NCBI RefSeq assembly: GCF_933775445.1
Contig: NC_065873.1
Span: 22,444,001-22,508,000, forward strand
Length of the DNA stretch: 64,000 nt
From: Argentina anserina
Taxonomy: Eukaryota > Streptophyta > Magnoliopsida > Rosales > Rosaceae
Direction: 5' to 3'
This document shows positions 1 through 12,363 of the stretch, one piece after another. The notes below the pieces were generated by a model, which was given only the letters and a program-made list of their open reading frames with translations, did no database searches and was not told where the DNA came from. Position 1 is the first letter of the stretch, and every line of letters starts with the position of its first letter. The position numbers were made by a program, and so were the translations under genes.

Positions 1-103
1 TTCTTGACTGATGCTTGTTTTGAATTAAGGATCACTATCCCATTGTAGTATTAGTATTCCTGTATTAACTCTTGATTTGGTGTCACTGTTCTAATCACTA
101 CAG

Positions 104-1198
104 CCCATTAAGTGCAGATTTTGAGCATGTGAAGGTAGGTGCTTCATGTTGATTTAGATGAAATATCTAGAACTTGATTCTCATTGATTAATATAGGATT
201 TTAACAACTCTATCTTATCGGTCACTGCATATCAATAACAGAAGATTCGACAAGAAATAGTAAATGGCGAGTCACAGATGGAAGAAGTGAAAAATCGACT
301 CAGGTGTCTTAAGTAATTCATTTCCTATTACTATGTATAAATCTATATATTTGTGATATGGCGGAATACATAATGTATATTATTTATTATGTATATAGAA
401 TATATGAAGGTGATCTCTCTAAGATGACAACTCTGCACGGGGTTGAGTTACATGAGCAGATCCTCGAAGAAACTCTTAACCGTCTACATATTCGCAAGGT
501 ACATTTACTCGATGCAATACTTGTACATTAAACCTTTGTATGCGGCAAAATCCAACTTTCACGAACTTATGTTAAGCAGAAGCTTCTGAGGGCGACTAAT
601 CTTTTTCCTGCTGAAATAGTACAACCACAGGTAAGTAATTAACGGAAGCTTCTAATAATATATAGGCACGAGGCATTGAGACATGACTAGCTTCAAACCT
701 AGTATAATTTTATTTTGTTTGTATATAGGATCATCTTCCTCCAAATGTAGATGAACTCGTCGTCGGAGCTGGAAGTAGTACTCAACCCACTTATTTGAAC
801 CCTCACGTTGAGATCCTAAATTTCTTGAGTGCAAATGGCCTTCTTCTCAGGTGATTGATGCATTTGATGGATGATACATAATGGGACAATGATCAGTCTC
901 TGTTCTTTTATTAAAAAATCAACGAGTTATCCAATTAAATTTGTGTGCATGTAGAGATGAACAAGCGCTCCAGCCAACAGCAACAGAAGAGCCAGTGTCA
1001 CTCCCTGATAGCCAAGCAATGAATCTCGGTGATGAAATGATCAATTCGGCAAATAATTTTAAGAGTGAAAATAGCAATAGTAAATCAGTAGTAACGCAAG
1101 TGCAGCAGCAACATGTTGAAATCAAACAAGACACTGATGTCAACTTGCTACCATGGAGTCAGTTGCATCCGACAGATACCACCTCGACCTGCATATAG
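104..1198 (+). CDS. MIKC*-type MADS-box transcription factor, 3' part (5' end outside window)
   Basis: Six exons can be read: 104-134, 242-303, 399-498, 580-630, 729-850 and 955-1198. Every junction is GT-AG, the phases agree throughout, and the frame ends at TAG 1196-1198. The first four exons encode a K-box-like amphipathic region, with the phrases RQEIVNGESQMEEV, RIYEGDL and LHEQILEETLNRLHIRK. This resembles the divergent keratin-like domain of the MIKC* subfamily (AGL30/65/66/104 group) more than classical MIKCc K-boxes. The last two exons encode a low-complexity Gln/Asn/Ser-rich C-terminus ending near DVNLLPWSQLHPTDTTSTCI. The DNA-binding MADS domain must lie left of position 1. In Arabidopsis, MIKC* proteins act as heterodimers controlling late pollen genes; that role is family knowledge, not visible here. 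The splicing is convincing, but the exact clade is uncertain. Confidence 0.8.
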
Positions 1199-2029
1199 CT
1201 TAAAATTGTGTTCTTGCAAAGTGCATTGAATTATTGTACGTACTGAGAGGCATGCATGAGAAGATATTATTTTACAAGAAACCTAATTAGTTTAGTTCGC
1301 GAACATGTTTCTTTAAACGTAAAGATGGATTGATTACTACTGATCGAAGATGTTATTGTTATTGGCAGGAAATAATGAATAATTTCCTCATTCACAGCCA
1401 AGAGAACAGAACAAGCACACGATATGTCTCACCTGTTCGATCCAGCTTCACATGAGATATGATATGTATATATGGATGGATTGGATGCATTGTATGTGTC
1501 ATGGTCCCTGGATCTACTACTTCCTTCCCTGGGCGCCTTTGAACCTCTATATCTGAAGTCACTGTAGAATGTACCCTTCAGATAGATAAATAACTGAAAA
1601 ACTATGTTGGACAAAAATCTATAGATGACAAGTGGCTAATATTACTTTGGATAACGTGTGCGATGGTTTTCTTGAAATTCAGTATTAAATTGATGCAGAA
1701 CTAAGGGAGACAACTGCATCGTCTACAGTGGTAGCCTGAGATATTTTCCAGAAGTTGAACAAAACTAAACAACCTGGGCCAACTCAGTCACCACGAAAGG
1801 TGCTTTGAGAGTTTTACAAAATTGAAGACAAAGGCAACATAAATCTCTGCATGGAATGAACTCCTGGAAATTACAAGCAATAGAGATGAAATGAAGTTAC
1901 TTTGGTATGATTATTAACTCATGTGAAAGTGAAGGCAGAACCGAAACCACAGGTAATTCAGAAAAAAGTATTCAGTTTTTACAGTAAAATCTGAGAGCAG
2001 TCCAAACATGGTGCATATTGCTCCATATG
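1199..2029. other. 3' flanks between two convergent genes
   Basis: This is the downstream region shared by the MADS-box gene (+) and the small membrane-protein gene (-), which point towards each other. It should hold both 3' UTRs. AATAAA-like strings occur, but none can be assigned with confidence. I see no other coding signal or repeat. Confidence 0.5.
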
Positions 2030-3109
2030 TCAAGTCGAAGACTCCGCTCCAGTTTCAGAAAGAGATGAATACTCGGTTCCGGCCTCAGAAATGGAAGCAT
2101 TGGCTGCAGAGTTTTGGGCTTCTGCTAGCTTTGCTTGGCGTTCTGCATGTTCTCTTTCACACTGAGTGATTCCAATGATGATGTCAAGCATGGTACCAGT
2201 TGTGCCAAAGAACACAAGTGGCCCTAAAGATTTCCTTTTGATCCCCACAGGAATTGCTAGCAAAGCTCCTGCTACTGAGAATACCCAAGTGCCCAATGCA
2301 CTGCAGATGATATCCAATAACACTTGTATAGGTAAGACTAAACGAGGATGAGCTTAAAAAAAAAGGAAAGATAGTAAGATTCCATATATGATCCCGAAAT
2401 GAGTATCATGCTCCTTGCCATTTGGTGTACTGATAAAGCCAAATGATCTTACGAATGTATTATAGTACATAAAGCTTATTCAGTTATAATAGATACAAGG
2501 CTAGGGGAGAGCTAATCAAATGATGAATCAATTTCATTTTTCAAACATGGATCAGTGAGATGATCATAAATTCAGAACTACCAATCTTTATAAGATAATA
2601 AAAAAAACGTGTAAATAAACAAAGCACGTTGAAAATGGGCATGAACTCTAAAAGACTGGAAATATGATGCGCAATTGCCTGGACAGTTCAAAATACCTAA
2701 ACAAGTTTCAGTAGATTGGTATTAATCTTCGCAGTTATAAATATTTCAAATGATTACTGCCTGAACTACAAGTACCCTGGTTCATAACAAAAGTTTCAAC
2801 TTCAATCCATGTTCCATTCTATTCAACAACCTGCCCACCAATATGTATAGCATTATAATGACTAACCAGTGGAACATCTATGCAGAGCTTAATGAGTTCA
2901 AGGAACCAGACATGAGCACACCAAGAATAGCAAGCAAGTCACAAGTAGTATTGTTCTACACTGACCAAACTCAAAATCCAAAACATAAACCCGAACAACA
3001 ATAGTCGCAAAGTGGAAACACAATCACATCAACAACAACAAAAAATAAAAAACTGAACTGACTTGGCAACTGTGCAATCCTCAAGCTGCTTAACCTCCTG
3101 CTCTCCCAT
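2030..3109 (-). CDS. small conserved plant protein with two hydrophobic segments (105 aa), two exons
   Basis: Read on the minus strand, exon 1 runs 3109-3063, starting at ATG and beginning MGEQEVKQLEDCTVA. Exon 2 runs 2300-2030 and ends in a stop codon. The 762-base intron has a GTCAGT donor and a CTGCAG acceptor, and the split codon makes Asn. The joined protein reads CTVANALGTWVFSVAG across the junction, then a basic IKRK loop, a second hydrophobic stretch (LVFFGTTGTMLDIIIG), a charged CEREHAERQ helix and a Ser/Ala/Glu-rich tail. Two short membrane-like segments separated by a basic turn suggest a small integral membrane protein, perhaps organellar. I do not recognise a named family. It shares a short head-to-head promoter with the gene at 3471. 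Confidence 0.72.
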
Positions 3110-3470
3110 TCCTCAAATCCAACCTCCAACTCTGCTCAGTACTCACAATCCCACTTCAACCCTGTTTCCCCAATTTTAACACGGGCAAAATTGATATACA
3201 GACCAAACCGAATCATACAAAACCCAAACAACATTAAATCTTGAGCAAAAGCCAAAGAAGCTCACCTGATCAGAGACACGAAACACGACGCCTTCAGCTC
3301 CCCCTCACTTAAATCCAGTAGAACTCTATTTCGTGCCCTGAAGCCCGAGAGACCCTTTTCTTAACTTTCAGTTTCCCGGGTCGGGTCGGGTTATTTCATT
3401 AATTCTGGAAAGGCCCAGATTTAAATACGTTCTATTTTTCTGGGGAAGGGAGAGAGAGAGAGAGAGAGCG
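3110..3470. promoter_or_regulatory. putative bidirectional promoter
   Basis: Only 361 bases separate the ATG codons of two divergent genes. The segment includes both 5' UTRs and a GGGTCGGGTCGGG stretch near 3378, with a (GA)n tract at 3451-3468 just before the plus-strand ATG. No TATA box is evident on either side. This suits a shared TATA-less housekeeping-type promoter, but it is inferred from layout alone. Confidence 0.5.
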
Positions 3471-4722
3471 ATGATGAAAGGAGTGGGAGGACCGCTGCTA
3501 TGCATAGGCGATCTGCTCAGCGATGTGGGGGAATCAGATGCTTCGCCTCCACTGCAACAACATGAGCCCTCGGCTTCTTCTGCTGCTTTTTCCAGCCCAA
3601 CTCAAAACCCGGACCTTACCAAGTTGTTCCAGGTTTTCCTTATTTTCACAATTTTTATCGACATTGATGCTATATTTAGTTGATGTTTTGCTTCTGTGTT
3701 TGGACAATTGAATACCCTTTAGCAAAAAGACAAGTAATTTAGAAATTTTAGATAGAAATTGTTGTGTGAGAACTTGGGTGGTCCATCACGTGAAATGTAT
3801 TGCATTGTATGATTTTGTTGTTAAAGGTGTGTTCTTTGAGCAATTGGCTCACATTGATTACTTCATATGTCATTTTTGTTCCAGGAGAACTATGAGCAGC
3901 TGAATGAAGCGCTTGCCGGCACAGACCACTCATGGGCAGGTCTTACTTTGAAGGTGATGACTTAGCTTTTGAGGACCTGAATGTCATATATTATATCTTG
4001 GTCCTCATATATGATTGGTGTAAATCACTCACGGAAATCTTACATTGTGGCAAGATGCATTTGAGGCATTGTTTTCTCTTACTTGAGCTAAGTAATACTA
4101 AGAATCAATTGGATGGCAGCTGCTTTTTCCTTTTTCTTTTCTAATTGATGTTTCACTATTGTGTCTCCTAGATTACTTGGTTGTGCAAATTTAGCTTAAA
4201 TTCTGTAGGATTGCCTGTACAATGATTGATTGCTTTTCAGTTATCATTCGCAGTTTCCATTTCATACACAGTGGAGTGATGTATAGGGTCATTAGGGTGG
4301 ACTAGTTCGAAAAGTACAAATGGTTTCCATCATTTGTGGTTTGTGAAAGGGTACTTAGTGAAAAAAATGCAGTTGTGTGTATGGTGAGGAATGACAAAGA
4401 CCGAGACTCTGAATATATTGTAAAGATTCTGATCCTCTTATATTAATTTTTGCAGCTATGCGGTGCTCTAGAAACTGCAAACAAGTTAGTTCAGACAACC
4501 AACTCAAATGTCACAATGTTGTCGGAGAAAGTTGGAGATCTTGAGAGAGTTATCAAGAGGGCAGATTCTGCCATAGCAACAGCAAGGGTCGTCCATGCGT
4601 CACTTAATGAAAAAGAAGGTTCACATATTGGCAATCAAATTATTCACTGAAACTGATCTGCATTTCATCCAGAACAGGTTAGTGATTTGATCCAGAGGAA
4701 AAGTGAAAAACACCAACTTTAG
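3471..4722 (+). CDS. small coiled-coil protein of unknown function, three or four exons
   Basis: Exon 1 is 3471-3632, opening with MMKGVGGPLLCIGDLLSDV followed by a Ser/Pro/Gln-rich linker. Exon 2 is 3885-3953 (ENYEQLNEALAGTDHSW). Exon 3 starts at 4456 (LCGALETANKLVQ). All junctions are GT-AG and phase 0. The exon 2-3 product is a heptad-like coiled coil (VGDLERVIKRADSAIATA). There are two possible ends. Reading through exon 3 stops at 4650 and gives 141 aa. Removing a 54-base intron (4619-4672) adds EQVSDLIQRKSEKHQL, ends at TAG 4722 and gives 147 aa. The second end continues the charged helical pattern, so I used it, but 54 bases is very short for a plant intron. I do not recognise the family. 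Confidence 0.68.
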
Positions 4723-5749
4723 GAATTGCAATGCTCTATTCAGTATGAGACCTGATCTTGACTTTCTTTTATTTTTGTTTATATGATTTAAATGATATCC
4801 ACACACAAAAAAAGTTCAATGTTGTATGAGTCGCATTGAGTCCTTGAGATGCTTTTCTGAATTGATTGTGGCTGACTTGATTTCTCTAGTTATATAATAC
4901 TCTTCTGATCTACAGAGGCTAAATGCTACCAAGTAGAGCAAATATGATTTAAGCCCAGTCCTTGTACAGGGAAATGAGATTTTGGTTATCTAAAGGAGTA
5001 AGAAAGTGAACCATGTGTTGTGTAATATTGAACGACGCACCTTTTATGAATAAATGAACAGAACCCCCTGTCTTGCTCTTTGTGCTGACTGCTGAGTATC
5101 ATTTTAGAACTGAGAATGCTGGTTTGTAAAACCTTTTATCTTTTATGAACATACAGACCTGTTAAATATGGTACCTTTTTGATAGAATGCTACCTTGGGA
5201 TTAAGTAGGATAGATCATATATGATTCATGAAAGGTCCATGCATTAGATGCGGTCATTGATAAATTAGATTGCTATTGTTTTACTCTTTGGGTCTTTGAA
5301 GCACATAAGTTAATAATGCTATCGAGTTATGGCATCTCTCTCTCATATCCAATGTATGTTTCCTAGTTGAAAGTTGAAACCCATAAGCGAGAAATTCTCT
5401 TTTCATTATCATAATGGGCTTTTATGACTCTAGTTCACTTGGACAGCCTCAATTAGGTTGTCAGAGGTATAAAATCTAGGTGTTATTCAAATGAAAATCC
5501 AACCTGTGGCGGATAGGACATTGGATTTAGAGTTAAACCCAACCATAGTGTCGTCCATCCGTCCATGTTTAGGTAATAGTAACAATACACCAAAATCTTG
5601 TATTTTCATAGGTGACATACCAAAGAACCAATCATAGATTTTTAGCTCTTATATAAGGTGATCATGTGCCTTGCTTGTAAGCTTGTTGTATCATCAGACC
5701 ACCTCAAATGCCTGGATCATGGGGCGCTAACCCAGCTGTCTGTGTGTGT

Positions 5750-5780
<31 letters not shown>

Positions 5781-6532
5781 GGGGGGGGGGTGGGGGGGTG
5801 GTAGTGAGTAGTGACTTCAGTTCTTTGTTTAAGATTGGAAGCTGGTTTCTTTAAAGAAATTTCTTCCAAATGGAGGGTGAGATGAGGTTGTCTCTCACAG
5901 TTCCAAGAGTAACCATAACCTCACCAGATGTAGAAGACAACAGTATCAAGAACCCTCCCCATTTGCGTCTTCAAATCAAAGTGGAGCTATTTGAATTTAC
6001 TTAAATAATTAGGTCACTGTCTTCTGTCCCTTGGAGAACTTCCCAATTGTTGGCTTACTAAACTCCTTAGGTTGTAATATAAAATCTTAACATAAACAAC
6101 TACATGATTCTCACCAAAGAAGACAAGTTAGTATCCATCACCCTGTCACTACCTTACAAAGTTTATATTTAGTTGATGTATCCGAAGCTGTAACATCACA
6201 GCCTCTGAAACTTCAATTTTCGTTACTCTTGTTCAATGTCCATTGATATAGTTTTTGAGCACAAGAAGCGTTGGAAAGACGTGGAACTATAGCTGATTCT
6301 CCACGTGGAGGACACGCACAATACTCTCCCAGTTCTTAGACTTGGTAGTGCTTATTTCCAACCTTGGCTACCTAACCAATATGAAACTTGAAAGACACTA
6401 TAAGCCAATGTGGTTTTGGTTTTGATTAACTGCCTTTTGTAGAAAACAAGAATCTACCTATTATGAAATTTCTCAAAGGTTTACTAGACTCGCAAAGTCA
6501 CGATAGGCATAATTTTAGTGGTGGTTGCTTAA
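4723..6532. other. intergenic, with TG/G simple repeat
   Basis: No coding signal is seen downstream of the coiled-coil gene. The segment contains its 3' flank and the (TG)n-poly(G) tract listed separately. Confidence 0.5.
5738..5798. repeat. (TG)n microsatellite running into a ~27-base G homopolymer
   Basis: About thirteen TG units are followed directly by an uninterrupted run of about 27 G, then a T, seven more G and TGG. A G run this long can form quadruplex structures and is also prone to sequencing and assembly length errors. Confidence 0.93.
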
Positions 6533-7167
6533 GGCCATCTCCAACCCATATGGCTATTTGTAGCTCCTGGGCTATATTGTAACACACTAAATCATTATTC
6601 TTCATCGATGTGACATTAATCGTCTTCAACCCAAATGTGCTATAATATAACCTTTTAATATTTTTTTAATGTGTTAGTATCTTTTAATTTATATATTATC
6701 ATTTAATTACAATTTTACTCTTATAAATAATAAATTTAATAAATGTATTATGAAAAATATTAAAACTTAAAATTTTATTTCATAAAAATTAAAATTATAT
6801 GAAATTTAACTAATTTAAGTTACATAACTAATAATTATAAAATATTAGTAATCATGATCATTTGGTGTATCGGTCGTTATTTCCGGATTATAGGCATCAT
6901 CGGATGACGGGAATAACTCACGTTGCCTATATTTTTGCATAGTCAGAAATTATGCTTTCTATTTTAAATGATTGTTATATTTGTCACTTTTATTTGTAAT
7001 TTAGTTAAAAATTATTAGTTTTAATAAGTGATTAGTGTTTGTTTGTTCATTAAAAATAAGTGATAATTAGTTTTATTTGTCACTTTTGTTCTATAAGTGA
7101 TTATGAGTTTAATTAGGCCATCTCCAACCCAAATTATGGCACAATAGCCCATGGGTTGGAGATGACC
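6533..7167. mobile_element. PIF/Harbinger-like MITE (635 bp)
   Basis: The left end begins GGCCATCTCCAACCC and the right end closes with the inverse, GGGTTGGAGATGACC. A TAA trinucleotide lies directly outside each end (6530-6532 and 7168-7170), the TWA-type duplication expected of PIF/Harbinger elements. The interior is very AT-rich and non-coding. The last ~60 bases (7115-7175) themselves form a hairpin, because an extra inverted copy of the terminus lies just inside the right end. Confidence 0.8.
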
Positions 7168-10100
7168 TAATTAAACCAGTAGTTTAACCTGTCATCTTTA
7201 AAAGAATGAGATCAGGAAAAGAAGAAAATTAAGTGAGAACTCGGAAGTTTGAGCTAATTTGTTTGCAATAAGAAGTTAAGATGGTACAGTAGAGCCATTG
7301 CTTTCAATGCTCACAGCCGTACACTTCGATCTACTGCAGACTTCTTATGTTCATGTAAAGGCCAGATGAATAGATTTCATGTGATTATCTATACCGTTAA
7401 CAAGTACAGGAATATATATTTTAGCTTTCATACTCCAATAGTTGAATTTCATTCGTTAATTTCAATACGAAGTATCTAATAACAAAGACAATGAGAAAAA
7501 CAAAGGAGTGGGAGCTGCCGAGTTCCATATTGTCATCTTTCATTACGTCCAACAACCACAGAATGTTGCTCTGATTTGTCATCTGTGATTGAATCGTTTA
7601 TAAATCCTTATATTTGTTGCAACAGTCACAGATCATCAGTTCCTGAAATTAAAAGCAAGTGACATATCTGTCATCGTTTTTACTTGTAGTATAATATTTC
7701 TTTTTCATAATTAACAAATTCAATAAATTCTCTGAAAATGAAATTAATAATGCACCTTCGTTTGAGTCCTAATAAGATCTGTATCTACTATCTAGAGCAA
7801 GAACTTGAAAGCAAAAGTACGAAACTCTGATCACTTTGAACTCCTTGTTTTAGGCACTTTTGTTTTATGAGTGAGATCAGAAAAATAAAAACTGTTGTCA
7901 ACCGTCGGATTTGAGATGCATAACATACATTGATGTATAGTAGATTAACCTTTTATTTGCACCTAACTCCTAATTTCCTATATCTCTAAGGAACTCTTCG
8001 ATCCACAAGTCTAACTTCCTCGTGTGGTTCTTATATCAGTGACCCTAAAAATTTTGTAAATGGTCCAACCGATTATACATATGGTTGATCAGTCAAGTAC
8101 AATAAATTGTTGTTTTTTCAAAAGAAAAAAAGCTGTATAAATTAACCTTCTTTCATTAGATGATGCAGTATGATCGATATCAAGACTCAAAAATAAGGTA
8201 AAAAGGTGGTGTCAATATGGGATCCCCCGATCCTCACTCTGTACCCGCAATTTCTTCTTGGAAAATGACAGTTGAGTTTATTTACCTGTGATTCTTATAG
8301 TACTCACTAAAGCAGACAAAAATTTTCATGCTCCAGTAACCGCAAATCTTCAAATCTGAATATGGATCATGAACTACCCTGAGCAAGGTTTGTTAACTTA
8401 ATTGTTATCTAGTCCTTGACCTCAACATCAATTGGACTTCAAATGAGCAAATTTTAACACAGTTAATCTGCAAATACGTAGCTTAAAATTATAAAAGAAA
8501 GTGGAAAGCCGGCCATATATATTATTAGCTAGTAATACCACTAATCCTTCTTTCTTTATTAACAAGATACTAATTATTCTAGTTATTATTGATGGATATA
8601 GATACATAGGTCATATCATAGATGAGGTCAGAAACTTTTAAGATCGATGAAGAACTTAATCTAGTATTTTCAAATAGGGTTTCAATAACGCTAAACCCTA
8701 AAAGATGTAAATCAATACAGTAGAACTTAACGGGTCAATTTTTTTTTGTAATTATGTTTTTATACTGTTTAAATGTATTATGTAAAGTTGTAAACACATC
8801 GAACCCACATCGATCGTGGTTGCAACTATTTAACTAATAGAGATCAAGCATAAGTACCAGTGGACCCATTAAATATGGCTATATATATATATAATAAAAA
8901 CACGGACAAGGAGTAAAACAACAAAGTTCAAGTTCTGGAAAGACCTATTGTAATTTAATCCCACCAGCTTGCGCTAATGATCTGCTGGTTGTTTGAGAAG
9001 CAGTACCCTAATCCTAACTCACTAGCTAATTAATCATTGAATATAAATTACCACCCGTGATTAGCTTAATCACAAGTTGATCATGGTTTATATATGTGCT
9101 ATCTTCTGTACTTGAGTCTTGAGGTGGCTTTCAGTGACCAACCGAATCGATTGGTGACTTGGTGAGTATCAAGATCTCGAGTCTTAACGTACTGTATGTA
9201 ACCTACATACTATACATGCACATGCACTGCTAGCTAAAGTGAAGTTCCTCATCATTCATCACCGACCTGGAAAAGAAAATCAGAAGACCCATGCATATAT
9301 CGAGTCTCCTACTCTGCCCCATATCTCCAAACCCTAAGAAGTAAACAAAAACTTCCTATAAATTCAAGCCAGGTTAATTTTGATGATGTAATATTTGTTG
9401 AAGTAATTTTCATGTGTATGTAAGTACGTGCATAAAAGTATGTATGAATATCAGATTGATATATAGTATTTTTCTGAACAAGATTTTCACTTCCCGACTT
9501 CCACTCGTCTTAAGTTGTACATATATATAAAAGTTAGAAGGCCATTATAATCTGTTTCACTACTGCAAACCAGTATATGACTATGAATTATCGTCCCCTT
9601 ATGTTTGCTTCTAATGGACTAATAATGCCATTATCTGTAAGGGAGAGCAGTCAGATTGAGCATGTATATGAAAAACTAGAACATATGAAGGATTAAGAGA
9701 ATAAGAGTGCTAAAAAAGGTTGGCCTAGAACGAGAAGGCCGTGTCCCAATTAGTGAACAAAAATATTAGAATGGTTAATTTATGCACGCAGAACATTACG
9801 TAATGCTGTACCAGAAACAATAGTTGCTAAGTATTAAAATGAAGGTGGAATCTTCTGCCATTGGAACCGATGAGGAATCTCCATTTAAATCTCTAATAAC
9901 TAAGTATAGCCGGGTGCAAATTATATTCCTGAATTACTCTATTACGGAGTTGACATTAATTAAGTCTTAAGCCAGTAGATAATTCCGTATACAGCCAAAC
10001 TTTATAAGGCGTGGCAATAATAGACTTGCTTTTGACTTGGATTAATATATCTGGGATTTTACACTGTTGCTCTCGTCACCTTTGCCATCTAATTCTGCAT

Positions 10101-12363
10101 ATTAAACTGTAGGCAACATGTTTAATAAACTATTAGCAGATATAGGTAGAAGGAAAAAAAATAACCAACTTAAAAACCTTGCCTTGCAATTTGCAGGAAA
10201 ATATGTATTTATATCTTGCTGCGTAAGCTAAATGGATGAACGTACGTTTCTCATACTGTCATATAGTAGGTAAAGTTATTAGTTCAACTATATATGAGCT
10301 GTTTGAAAAATACAAGATAGAACAAGAGTAATAACAGCGGAATATGTAAAAAAAAATAATTTTTTATTGAATAAACGATATTACAATAATTACACCTTAA
10401 TCAATAATAATATGATTCTCAAAAGTAAAAAACTTATTACTTAATAGTCACAATTAAGTATGAAACAACCTCACTAAAATCGTTGTTTCGAGTGCCAATA
10501 CAACCTCACTAAGAATGTTGTAATCACACGTACGTCGACTTCACAAATCTTGTTGATGTTGTCACTAAAGTCTTCAATAGAGTCACTAAGATCTCATAAC
10601 ACAAAGTTTTTTTTGATGTGAAATTCTTCTCTCTTGTTTTCACCTTTTTTTTCTTCTGTCCTCTCGTCTCTTAAAGAGCCAACTATATATCTTTTTGTGC
10701 CTCACGGCTAAAGTCTTCATAAAGTTAAGAAAACCTACTTTTCTAATACAACTCAACTATAAGGGAAAAAAACTCATATAAATATGGAATACACCTTTTA
10801 TTACATATCATTTTCTATATCAATTTCTAATCACCATCTAACTTAATATATATTCCCAAACATATATATAATCTACCCTTGGTGAATCAATCAGCATAGA
10901 CTCTTCTATGGTAGGAAAAATAAACCTTAATCGTTTCCTAGACCAACTAGGAAACTCCATCAATTCCTCCTTTCACCGATTTGATTCCTTTATGAATTCA
11001 TGACTTGTTCTCTACTCCTTTGGATCTTCATCAATATCATGGAGGCCAATTTCGTGTACCTTCACTATTCATCATTGTATTTTTGCCAATCTCATACAGT
11101 ACAACTAACTAATGATGCAGCATGTGTTGAAACAAAAACTTAAGATACAGAAACACACAATGTGACAACGGTGTAAATTATTGAAGTACGACTATTCCAG
11201 GAACTGAAAATGTTGGGAAGCTAGGGTTCTAGGACTTTCTAGCAGTTGGTGAGTCATGAGCTTTCAAATATAAGCTACAGGTGTTGTTTTAGGAAAAATT
11301 CTAGCCTACGCTGCTACATGTTATGCAGCAGCCTCATCCTCCACACATTATCACACACACACCCCATGTGCATGTTATGACATCCAATCTATACCACACA
11401 TCAGTGTATGTTATACATATACTGCTGCACAGCAGATGAACCCTTGTTTTAGACCATAAAGGCATAAACTGTGAGCTTTCGTCTTCATATATAATCCTTT
11501 CGGCATTGTGTCTAGCTAGTTCAATTCGCTAGCTAGCTTGCCTAGCTAGTACTATACAATTCATGTTCTGAGAATGATATCTTTAGGAATGTACTGCAAT
11601 CTCGCGGTGGTTCTTAGTTAGTACGTAGCTAGGTTTTTTCGGTGTTGCATGCATTTGGAGCTTGGAGCTTGGAACCGCTGTGCTTAATTAGAATGTAGAA
11701 GCTATTGACTCAGAACCAAGTGCACAGAATTTTGGTTTGGATTCAGGCTCCTTTAATTTGGTGCCAATGGCAGCAGACTCCCCAATCGAGTCCTGCATCC
11801 AAATTTGATTTCCTCTTTGCGTCGGCCAATTATATTGTCTTACTATATCATCCAATCTCGTTGACATGTCTCTGCCGTCCAAGTAGAAGTAATGCCTTAG
11901 CGTCTCCGAGAACTGCTCCTGCCTCTCTTTCTGAAACATGCCGGCCGGGAATAAACTAGAGTCAGTAGCCAATTGAACATCTTATTATTTGTCTATGAAT
12001 TATAATTAATTAATTTTTTTACCCCGTAATTCTGTTCTCAGTGGCCTTTCTATTACTTAAATCCTCAAGTTTTCGCGTGTTTCCTATTTAGGTACAATTA
12101 GTCCCAGGGATTGTACATCTGAAAATGTCACTATCTCTGTCAAAGGATCGATCGATTGCTTGCGCAGCTGAAAAGTATTAGTTGTTTGCTTATTTGTAGT
12201 ACTGACCCAATCATCTACGATAATACTAGCCGTGATCAAGTTGACTTTCTTAGTCTATTATCATTTTCATGAGGGACTCGTGGAATGTTTCCAAACTCCA
12301 AACCTAGGCCGATCAACCCAGTTTTTATTTTGAAAGGTCTTTTTCTTCTTTAGTTATTGTATG
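7168..12363. other. gene-poor AT-rich intergenic stretch
   Basis: No convincing gene is seen. At 7890-7950 there is a partial copy of the small repeat found complete at 18650-18784. A region at about 10300-11100 has the look of a decayed Copia LTR (minus-strand polyadenylation-like AT tracts and repeated 'CCTCACTAA' motifs), but no matching ends or target duplication could be placed. One possible exon is listed at 11688-11930. Confidence 0.4.
11688..11930 (-). CDS. possible isolated terminal exon or gene relic, unknown
   Basis: On the minus strand a clean acceptor (CATGTTTCAG) precedes an 80-residue open frame that starts KERQEQFSETLRHYFYL, continues LDDIVRQYNWPTQ and ends in a stop at 11688. 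The composition is protein-like (balanced charges, aromatic residues, no low complexity) and unlike the AT-rich surroundings. No upstream exon with matching phase was found, and I do not recognise the sequence. It may be the last exon of a gene I cannot assemble, a relic of a moved gene fragment, or chance. Confidence 0.22.
   Translation of the reverse strand, partial: KERQEQFSETLRHYFYLDGRDMSTRLDDIVRQYNWPTQRGNQIWMQDSIGESAAIGTKLKEPESKPKFCALGSESIASTF

Noticed and set aside
10300..11100. Solo Copia LTR
   Set aside because: The composition is suggestive, but no TG...CA ends with a matching target duplication could be found.
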